A DNA stretch of 64,000 nucleotides from Vreelandella nanhaiensis (GTDB taxonomy: Bacteria; Pseudomonadota; Gammaproteobacteria; Pseudomonadales; Halomonadaceae). This document shows, piece by piece, positions 58,082-64,000 of the stretch. Position numbers and translations under genes: made by a program. The notes under the pieces are model-generated. The model was not told where the DNA came from. It did not search any database and worked only from the letters and a program-made list of their open reading frames with translations. The stretch spans positions 219,356 to 283,355 of the forward strand of contig NZ_RZHF01000025.1 in the NCBI RefSeq assembly GCF_003990185.1, given 5' to 3'. Position 1 is the first letter of the stretch. Each line of letters opens with the position of its first letter.

Positions 58082-58840
58082 TTAGCCCTGAATAGAGAGA
58101 ATACTGTTGGCGCGCTGAGCATTTTCATCAGCGGTGCTGAGCATTTTCATTTGCATGTCGTAGCGCCGGGCAACATCGATCATTGAAACCATGGCATCTA
58201 CGGCGCTGACATTGCTGCCTTCAAGTGCCCCACTTACCAGGCGAGCGTTCTCGTCGCCCGGCAAGGCGCCAGGCTCACCTTCTTCATTAAGCGGGCCACG
58301 AAACAGGCCATCATTGCCGCGCGTCAGCTCCTGCTCATCAGGCGTAACCAGCTTGATACGGCCAACTTCCACCAGCGCCTCGGGGCCTTCGCCCTCAGGA
58401 ATGGCGCTGATCGTGCCATCAGCGCCAATGGATACCTGGGCGCCCTGAGGCACCGCGATCGGGCCACCATCGCCCATAACTGGGCGTCCGACGTTAAGCA
58501 GCACACCATCGCTATCGAGCTGCAGATCGCCGCGCTTGGTGTAGGTTTCAGTGCCATCGTCTGCCAATACCGCCATCCAGGCGTTGCCTTGCATCGCTAC
58601 ATCCAGCGCACGGCCGGTAAACTCGACCGGCCCCTGGGAAAAATCGCTGCCAGGCGTCGTGGTAACCACTGAAGTACGCGTTGTCAGCAATGCGTCGCCC
58701 TGAACAGGCACCGAGCGTGCGGCCTGCAGCTGGGCGCGAAACCCGGTAGTGGTCACATTCGACAGGTTGTTGGTCACCACCGACTGTTGATCCATAGCGT
58801 TTTTAGCACCGCTCATGGCGGTATATAACATTCGATCCAC
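58082..58840 (-). CDS. flgF: Proximal rod protein FlgF
   Basis: Rod protein of 252 aa. The N-motif MLYTAMSGAKNAMDQQSVVTNNLSNVTTTGFRAQ and C-motif SAVDAMVSMIDVARRYDMQMKMLSTADENA are typical. It lies between flgE and flgG. The middle region is somewhat acidic. Confidence 0.96.
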   Translation of the reverse strand: MDRMLYTAMSGAKNAMDQQSVVTNNLSNVTTTGFRAQLQAARSVPVQGDALLTTRTSVVTTTPGSDFSQGPVEFTGRALDVAMQGNAWMAVLADDGTETYTKRGDLQLDSDGVLLNVGRPVMGDGGPIAVPQGAQVSIGADGTISAIPEGEGPEALVEVGRIKLVTPDEQELTRGNDGLFRGPLNEEGEPGALPGDENARLVSGALEGSNVSAVDAMVSMIDVARRYDMQMKMLSTADENAQRANSILSIQG

Positions 58841-58872
58841 TCAGACTTACTCCTTACAAGAATGATCCACTA

Positions 58873-60108
58873 TCAAAGGTTCATAATGGTTTGCAGGAGT
58901 TCATCCTGGGTGCTGATCGTATTCGAGTTTGCCTGGTACGCGCGCTGGGCCACAATCATATCAACGAGCTCACGGGCCATATCAACGTTAGAAGTTTCCG
59001 TTGCACCTGCTTGAATCATACCGCGCAGACCTGTGCCCGCTGCACCCACTAATTCCTGTCCAGAAGATGCCGTGGCCGTCCAAAGGTTATCGCCCTCAGG
59101 CTTTAAGCCTTCTGGATTACGAAAACTGACAAGTGCGATTTGGCCAGCTGCGCGGGACTGCTCGTTAGAGTAGTTACGCATGATGGTGCCATCATCCTGG
59201 ATAGTCACACCTACCAGAGATCCTGATGTATAGCCGTTCTGGTTAATATCATTAACAGTCGAGCTATTGGCAAACTGTGTTGAGCCGTCGAAGCTTATTG
59301 CAATATCTAATGCTTCAAACGGATTCCCGGCACCAAACTCAGAACCCGGGCCATTAAAAGCCGCATTGTTGATATTCGTAGTGGCATTCAATGTGCCGTT
59401 TTGATTAAAGGCTAAGCTGCCTAAACCGATATCATAAGTACCACCACCGGCAGGCCCACCTGACATTCGTCCATTAACAGCCCACTGATTATCAGCAGTT
59501 TTAGTGAAATATAGTGAAAGGTTACGCGCATTCCCTTGAGAGTCGAATACGGTAGCATTGGTAGAATAGTTATAAGTATTGGCGTTGTTGGCATCAAACG
59601 GGGTAGCCGCAAGATCGATAACTGGCTGCCCTGAGTCCAGGTTAAGAGATATATCTAGCTCAGTGGTTGCATTAGCCTGAAGATCACCAGAAGGCACTTG
59701 CATCCCCAGCACGTTGCCACCCGCCTGTATATTTCCATCTGCATCAGCCGGGTAGCCCATAATCTGCGCGCCCTGGGCATTAGTCAGGCGACCATCTGCT
59801 GTCATGGTCAGCTGTCCATTGCGCGAGTATCCCACTTCACCATTCGGCTGCTGAAAGCGGAAGAAACCTTCACCTGAAATGGCAAGGTCCATATTGCGCG
59901 ATGAGGTCTCGATGTTGCCCTGGCTGAAATCCTGCAGTACGGCAGAAGTGCGAACACCAAGTCCAATACGCGACTCGGCATAAACATCAGCAAACTGAAC
60001 GTTAGAGCTTTTAAAGCCTACTGTTTGCGAGTTGGCAATATTGTTACCGATAGCGCCTAGTTTTTGTTGCTGTGCGTTTAAGCCACTGAGTGCTTGTGAG
60101 AAGCTCAT
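58873..60108 (-). CDS. flgE: Flagellar hook protein FlgE
   Basis: FlgE polymerises into the hook. The N-motif is FSQALSGLNAQQQKLGAIGNNIANSQTVGFKSS and the C-motif is SNVDMARELVDMIVAQRAYQANSNTISTQDELLQTIMNL. The middle domain (~100-330) is Asn/Gly/Thr-rich and variable. 411 aa is in the family range. It follows flgD. Confidence 0.97.
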   Translation of the reverse strand: MSFSQALSGLNAQQQKLGAIGNNIANSQTVGFKSSNVQFADVYAESRIGLGVRTSAVLQDFSQGNIETSSRNMDLAISGEGFFRFQQPNGEVGYSRNGQLTMTADGRLTNAQGAQIMGYPADADGNIQAGGNVLGMQVPSGDLQANATTELDISLNLDSGQPVIDLAATPFDANNANTYNYSTNATVFDSQGNARNLSLYFTKTADNQWAVNGRMSGGPAGGGTYDIGLGSLAFNQNGTLNATTNINNAAFNGPGSEFGAGNPFEALDIAISFDGSTQFANSSTVNDINQNGYTSGSLVGVTIQDDGTIMRNYSNEQSRAAGQIALVSFRNPEGLKPEGDNLWTATASSGQELVGAAGTGLRGMIQAGATETSNVDMARELVDMIVAQRAYQANSNTISTQDELLQTIMNL

Positions 60109-60144
60109 AATGTTCCCCTGAAAAAGGTGTTATTTAGCGAAGAA

Positions 60145-60834
60145 TCAAAGAATTTGTTTAATTTGATCGAGAGCTACCTGACCATAGATGGCCCCCAGAT
60201 CCAGACGAACATCACTGCCACCAGCGCCTGGCGATACTCCTTGCACCAGCGCATAGTTGAGCGCTCGAGACTCAATAAGCTCACCTTTTGCATTAGTCGC
60301 CTTGAAGTTAACGCTGTAGGCACCTGCAGGTACTGCCACGCCTGCATTGGTTAAACCACCCCAGCTAAAGGATTCAACGCCTGCTGCCACCGCGCCTAGA
60401 TCCTTGGTGTAAAGCACCTCGCCTGCCTTACTGGTAACAGTAACTTCAACTTTCTCAGCGGATGAAGCCAGTTCAATACCAAACGGGGTTGCGTAGGAAC
60501 CGTTCTCCTCGTCAACACTGACCATCACGTTATTGCCAGGCACCAATACGGCTTTATCGATCAACCCCGCTGCCTGAAGCGTTTTCGCCGCATCCATCTG
60601 CTGGGTAATACCGCTTAGCGTGGTATTAAGCTCTTCAATCCCGCTCACGGTATTGATTTGTGCCAGCTGAGAGGTCATCTCCGCATTTTCCATGGGATTG
60701 AGCGGATCTTGATTCTGTAGCTGGGTAATCAGCAGGGTCATGAAGCTGCTGCGCAGCTCATCTGACTGCCGCGCCGATAGGCCATTTGAACCACCGCTGT
60801 TGACACTATTTAGGACACTTGTATCGATGTTCAT
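60145..60834 (-). CDS. flgD: Hook-cap (hook assembly) protein FlgD
   Basis: FlgD caps the growing hook. The N-terminal motif LRSSFMTLLITQLQNQDPLNPMENAEMTSQLAQINTVSGIE is strongly conserved. A beta-sandwich C-domain follows (FSWGGLTNAGVAVPAGAYSVNFKATN). 229 aa is typical. Confidence 0.97.
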   Translation of the reverse strand: MNIDTSVLNSVNSGGSNGLSARQSDELRSSFMTLLITQLQNQDPLNPMENAEMTSQLAQINTVSGIEELNTTLSGITQQMDAAKTLQAAGLIDKAVLVPGNNVMVSVDEENGSYATPFGIELASSAEKVEVTVTSKAGEVLYTKDLGAVAAGVESFSWGGLTNAGVAVPAGAYSVNFKATNAKGELIESRALNYALVQGVSPGAGGSDVRLDLGAIYGQVALDQIKQIL

Positions 60835-60836
60835 AA

Positions 60837-61247
60837 TTATCCCTCACCCAGCGACAGTGTCTGTATCATCATCTGCTTGGTAGTATTGAAAACCTCGACG
60901 TTCGCTTGGTAGGAGCGCGACGCAGAAATCATATTCACCATTTCATGAACAGGCTCTACGTTGGGCTTGGCCACATAACCGTCTTCATCAGCGGCGGGGT
61001 GATTCGGCATATATTCAAGACGTAGCGGCGAGTCATCTTCGACAATCTCTGAGACTCTCACTCCTCCCACGCCATAGCGGGTGTTTTGTGCCTGCGATTC
61101 AAACATTACCTGCTTCGCGCGATAGGTTTCCCCATCAGGCCCGGCAATACTATCGGCGTTGGCCATATTGCTGGCGGTAACGTTCATACGCTGCGACTGG
61201 GCGCTCATGGCAGAACCAGCAACATCAAACGCTGAAAACATCGACAT
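60837..61247 (-). CDS. flgC: Proximal rod protein FlgC
   Basis: Rod protein of 136 aa with FDVAGSAMSAQSQRMNVTASNMANADS at the N-terminus and VEPVHEMVNMISASRSYQANVEVFNTTKQMMIQTLSLG at the C-terminus. Only 2 bases separate it from flgD. Confidence 0.97.
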   Translation of the reverse strand: MSMFSAFDVAGSAMSAQSQRMNVTASNMANADSIAGPDGETYRAKQVMFESQAQNTRYGVGGVRVSEIVEDDSPLRLEYMPNHPAADEDGYVAKPNVEPVHEMVNMISASRSYQANVEVFNTTKQMMIQTLSLGEG

Positions 61248-61274
61248 AACTTATCTCCTACGCAATCAATCAGC

Positions 61275-61715
61275 CTACTCGGGCTGCATCGCGTTTTTCA
61301 GACCCTGGATACGGCGATTCATGATCGTCAGCGCCGCCTGGTAACGAACGGCATTATCAGCAAACTGAGTGCGCTCACGATCCATATCAACAGTATTGCC
61401 ATCTAAGCTCGGCTGATCAGGAATCCGGTATAGCAGATCCGTATTTCCAACGCCCCGCCAAGCGGGCCCTGTGCCTGCCATATGCTGCTCAGAAGTGCGC
61501 GATAGTGTTAAACCACCATGGCTGCCTTGCTGAGCACCACCACTTTCAACCGCTTTCTTCAGCTCACTTGCGAAGTCAATATCGCGCGCCTTGTAGTTGG
61601 GCGTATCAGCGTTGGCAATATTGGCAGCCAACACTTCATGGCGTGCTTGTCGCAAGCCGAGCGCCCGCTGATGGAAGTTAAAGGCAGACTCTAGCTGATC
61701 AATCATGCCGAACAC
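61275..61715 (-). CDS. flgB: Proximal rod protein FlgB
   Basis: Rod protein of 146 aa, first gene of the flgB-L operon. It has FHQRALGLRQARHEVLAANIANADTPNYKARDIDF and VDMDRERTQFADNAVRYQAALTIMNRRIQGLKNAM. The 178-base region to flgA must hold the divergent class-2 promoters. I could not define FlhDC boxes there. Confidence 0.97.
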   Translation of the reverse strand: MFGMIDQLESAFNFHQRALGLRQARHEVLAANIANADTPNYKARDIDFASELKKAVESGGAQQGSHGGLTLSRTSEQHMAGTGPAWRGVGNTDLLYRIPDQPSLDGNTVDMDRERTQFADNAVRYQAALTIMNRRIQGLKNAMQPE

Positions 61716-61893
61716 TCACTCGCTGGGGGCAAAAACAAAATGAAATTTATTGATGGTGGAGAATACGCGTCCGGCTGTCAGCCAAAGCATGGAACAGCTA
61801 GTATTTACACCAGTATTTCGCCTGTTTCCTTTAAGCCTTTTTCGCTACACTTATCAGCCAGATTTCGTTATTTCCCCTTTTGAGCCCTCCACC

Positions 61894-62604
61894 ATGCCAT
61901 ATCTGCTGCACGTCGCACGCTGCTGTCTGGCAGTACTCAAGCGTTACTTTTTACTAGGCATTTTTTTGCTTTGCTTCCCCAATGCGCAGGCCGACGACGC
62001 TCTTCTCCAGCAGGTGCATCAGTTTTTATATCAGCAGACGCAGGCGCTAGGGGAAGAAGTAATCATTGACCTGCGCCCGCCCTCGCCGCATCTTCCACCT
62101 TGTATTCAGCCAGAGCCTTTTTTGCCTAATGCGGGCCAGTCACCGCTTGGGCGCGTCTCGGTTGGTGTTCGCTGCGGCGAAACACACCAGCAGGTACGCT
62201 ATCTCCAAGCGCAGGTCGATGTTATCGGTAGCTACTGGGTAGCTCAGCATAATATTGAGCGAGGCACGCTTATTACGCCCGATATGCTAACGCAGCAGAG
62301 CGGCAATTTAAGTGCACTACCCTCTCAGGCGTTAATTGATGAAGCAGACATAGTGGGCAAAGTCGCTCAACGCCCGATTCGTAGTGGAAGTACGTTTCAA
62401 ACCCACTCACTGCAAGCCCCTGCGCTTGTGGAGCGTGGTCAACGTGTTACGGTGATTGCCCAGGGCAGCTCGTTTCGAGTATCTCGAGAGGGTGAAGCGC
62501 TTGAAGATGGGGGGCAGAACGACCGTATCCGCGTGCGCTTTGATACACGTGAAATTGTCACGGCGCGTGTTAGTGGGCAGGGTATTTTAGTGGTGGATTT
62601 TTAA
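61894..62604 (+). CDS. flgA: P-ring assembly chaperone FlgA
   Basis: FlgA is a periplasmic chaperone for FlgI P-ring assembly. The 236-aa protein has a signal peptide (YFLLGIFLLCFPNAQA) and a C-terminal SAF-type domain (NIERGTLITPDMLTQQSGNL, ERGQRVTVIAQGSSFRVSREGEALEDG, VTARVSGQGILVVDF). The frame is open from 61750, but ATG at 61894 puts the signal peptide near the start and gives the usual length. Confidence 0.94.
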   Translation: MPYLLHVARCCLAVLKRYFLLGIFLLCFPNAQADDALLQQVHQFLYQQTQALGEEVIIDLRPPSPHLPPCIQPEPFLPNAGQSPLGRVSVGVRCGETHQQVRYLQAQVDVIGSYWVAQHNIERGTLITPDMLTQQSGNLSALPSQALIDEADIVGKVAQRPIRSGSTFQTHSLQAPALVERGQRVTVIAQGSSFRVSREGEALEDGGQNDRIRVRFDTREIVTARVSGQGILVVDF

Positions 62605-62612
62605 TTCTGGTC

Positions 62613-62639
62613 TAAAGTTTTAGCCACCCAAGCCGATAG
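62613..62639 (+). promoter_or_regulatory. Sigma-28 promoter of flgMN
   Basis: TAAAGTTT (62613-62620), 11 bases, then GCCGATAG (62632-62639). It matches the consensus except for the last base and lies about 50 bases before flgM, just after the flgA stop. Confidence 0.9.
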
Positions 62640-62689
62640 TTGTAACACTGCGCCGAATACACAGACGTTGACCATGCGAGGCACACAAC

Positions 62690-62956
62690 GTGAAAATTGA
62701 TAATGTAAATTCGCTGCTACGTGCGAGCCAAGCACATCAGCGCGATGAAACTCAAAAAGCGAACGGTATCAAACCTGTGGAATCGGGCAACTCCTCGCGC
62801 GAATCCACTCAGCTTAGCCAGTCGCGCTTTGATGAAACGCACGATATTGATATGGCGAGAGTCCAGGAAATACGTGATGCTATTCGCGAAGGCCGCCTTG
62901 AGATGAACGCTGAGCGTATCGCCGATGGTCTAATTGCTAGTCTCACAGAATCATAG
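62690..62956 (+). CDS. flgM: Anti-sigma-28 factor FlgM
   Basis: FlgM binds FliA until it is exported through the finished hook. The 88-aa protein matches the family (KIDNVNSLL, then DIDMARVQEIRDAIREGRLEMNAERIADGLIAS). The start is GTG at 62690 with GAGG 8 bases upstream. Having its own sigma-28 promoter gives the standard FliA-FlgM feedback. Confidence 0.95.
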   Translation: MKIDNVNSLLRASQAHQRDETQKANGIKPVESGNSSRESTQLSQSRFDETHDIDMARVQEIRDAIREGRLEMNAERIADGLIASLTES

Positions 62957-62961
62957 GATAG

Positions 62962-63417
62962 ATGGTTATGAGCCTTGCTCGCTTGCTTTCTGATCAACAA
63001 CAACGCCTTGAAGAACTCACGGCATTGCTGTCGCGTGAGCAGACACTTTTAACGCAGGGCGACATCGACGGCGAAGCACTCGCCAGTTTAGCAGTCGACA
63101 AGCAAATACTCCTTACCGAGATTGAGCGTATCGAGACGCTGCGCCGCAATGTACAAAAGCGCCTTGGCTATGAAGAAAACGCCAGCGGTGCAAGAGCGGC
63201 CGCGAGCGATGCCAAGTGCCTGGACGCCTGGGAAGCCCTGCTTGCAAAAAGCGAACGGGCAGCCAGAATGAACGAACTAACCGGGCAGATGCTTTCCTTG
63301 CGCATGAAGCATAACCAAGAAATGCTCAACTATATACGACAGATTGCTGAAAAGACGCTATACAAGCCAAATGGCCGAACCGGAGCACAGTCCGGAAGAA
63401 TTAACGCCTCGGCCTAA
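62962..63417 (+). CDS. flgN: Flagellar export chaperone FlgN
   Basis: FlgN is the chaperone for FlgK and FlgL. The 151-aa helical protein follows flgM after 5 bases and is typical in size (SDQQQRLEELTALLSREQTLL, LLTEIERIETLRRNVQKRLGY, NHQEMLNYIR-like C-terminal region). ATG at 62962 or 62968 may be used; AGGA is placed better for 62968. Sequence conservation is low, so position carries weight. Confidence 0.88.
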   Translation: MVMSLARLLSDQQQRLEELTALLSREQTLLTQGDIDGEALASLAVDKQILLTEIERIETLRRNVQKRLGYEENASGARAAASDAKCLDAWEALLAKSERAARMNELTGQMLSLRMKHNQEMLNYIRQIAEKTLYKPNGRTGAQSGRINASA

Positions 63418-63804
63418 ATAAGCAGACTCCCTCTCTACGGCTTCAATAAGAACTCTCCTATTTCGCATTAAGCTCTTACAGGCTAGCCATACTTCCTGGC
63501 AGCTATACGGCTTTGATTACCGGCGTCTGGCTATGCATTCTTAAATCAGCTCTTAGCCTCCTCGCGTACTGGCCGAATTACTATGGTTACCCATCAATCA
63601 TTTGTCATCAACGACGAGCGGGGCAGTTCGCTCACTTTACCGAGGAGGGGCGAGCTGCGTTAAAGCAGAAGCTTGCTGGATAGCCAGCCCACCAGACAGA
63701 TACTGGCTGTTATCAATAAGTGCACGCCAGAAGATAGCGGTAGCTTCTGAGATTGGACTAGAGAGCGTATCGAATGGTGAAGTGCACTGACTTTTCTTTC
63801 ACGC
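63418..63804. other. Intergenic region between flgN and the 5S rRNA terminator
   Basis: No gene can be supported in these ~390 bases. A minus-strand stretch at about 63650-63790 reads without stops as FDTLSSPISEATAIFWRAL and onwards for about 50 codons, but it has no start codon and begins just after a stop. It could be a gene remnant. I could not name a family. Confidence 0.35.
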
Positions 63805-63845
63805 AAAAAAAATCCCCCCAGGCGCAAGCCCGGGGGGATTTTTCA
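63805..63845 (-). terminator. rRNA operon terminator (bidirectional)
   Basis: Stem AATCCCCCC (63811-63819) and GGGGGGATT (63832-63840) encloses an inner GGC-GCAA-GCC. Eight A residues (63805-63812) give a T8 run on the minus strand, and five T residues follow on the plus strand. It directly follows the 5S gene. Confidence 0.92.
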
Positions 63846-63853
63846 TAATAAGT

Positions 63854-63970
63854 GCCTGACGATGACCTACTCTCGCATGGGGAGACCCCACACTACCATC
63901 GGCGCTAAGCGGTTTCACTACTGAGTTCGGCAAGGGATCAGGTGGTTCACGCTCGCTATGGTCGTCAGGC
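63854..63970 (-). rRNA. rrf: 5S ribosomal RNA
   Basis: The minus strand begins GCCTGACGACC and contains CCGAACTCAGTAGTGAAACC and CGCCGATGGTAGTGTGGGG, the conserved loops of gammaproteobacterial 5S rRNA. The 5' end GCCTGACGA pairs with the 3' end TCGTCAGGC, so the roughly 117-nt gene is complete. The 23S and 16S genes would lie beyond the right edge. Confidence 0.96.
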
Positions 63971-64000
63971 GTAACGGGCAATGTACATCATGCTGACGTG

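Noticed and set aside
63602..63790. Plus-strand ORF of 62 codons between flgN and 5S rRNA
   Set aside because: No ribosome site, no recognisable family, and the opposite strand reads open at the same place. Probably chance.

Overview
The window is a gammaproteobacterial chromosome segment. Protein sequence, gene content and the presence of both an H+-type and an apparent Na+-type motor stator suggest a moderate halophile of the Halomonadaceae type. That assignment is an inference, not a proven identification. No insertion sequence, integrase, CRISPR array or tRNA was seen.

Left end (1-11.6 kb) is core-metabolism and housekeeping DNA. It holds the 5' part of a PAS-GGDEF diguanylate cyclase, fabA-fabB (unsaturated fatty acid branch), a convergent plsC-like acyltransferase with an SDR-like gene, ssb, a YajR-type MFS transporter, uvrA, a Crp/Fnr regulator, a small secreted protein, and the decayed 3' end of a second diguanylate cyclase.

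From 11.5 to 63.4 kb the window is one nearly continuous motility locus. Block A (11.5-34.5 kb, minus strand) reads, in transcription order, flhDC - motAB - cheA - cheW - MCP - PAS-MCP - cheR - cheB - MCP - cheY - cheZ - flhB - flhA - flhF - flhG-like - flhE - fliA - pomAB-like. This is the enteric flhDC/mot/che/flhBAE gene order with flhF, an flhG-like gene, fliA and a second stator pair added. Block B (34.6-39.5 kb) holds fliS-fliT-second fliK-fhlB, a PilZ/HD-GYP fusion gene and flaG. Block C is fliE (minus) divergent from fliFGHIJK-LMNOPQR (plus, 40.2-51.4 kb). Block D is flgBCDEFGHIJKL (minus, 51.4-61.7 kb) divergent from flgA-flgM-flgN (plus). Flagellin (fliC) and the filament cap (fliD) are not in the window.

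Regulation can be partly read from the DNA. FlhDC is the presumed class-1 master regulator. FliA (sigma-28) and its anti-sigma factor FlgM are both present. Four close matches to the sigma-28 consensus (TAAA-N15-GCCGATAA) lie upstream of fliS, flaG, flgK and flgM, all late-assembly genes. A 5S rRNA gene (minus strand) and its terminator end the window, so an rRNA operon lies to the right.

The most unusual points are these. FlhF is about 721 aa, with roughly 350 unrecognised C-terminal residues. The next gene keeps the FlhG N-terminal DQAxxLR motif but has lost the MinD-type Walker A site. A FlhE homologue lies outside an flhBAE operon. Two stator systems differ at their ion-selectivity positions. 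The PilZ/HD-GYP protein lacks the double histidine of its GYP motif.
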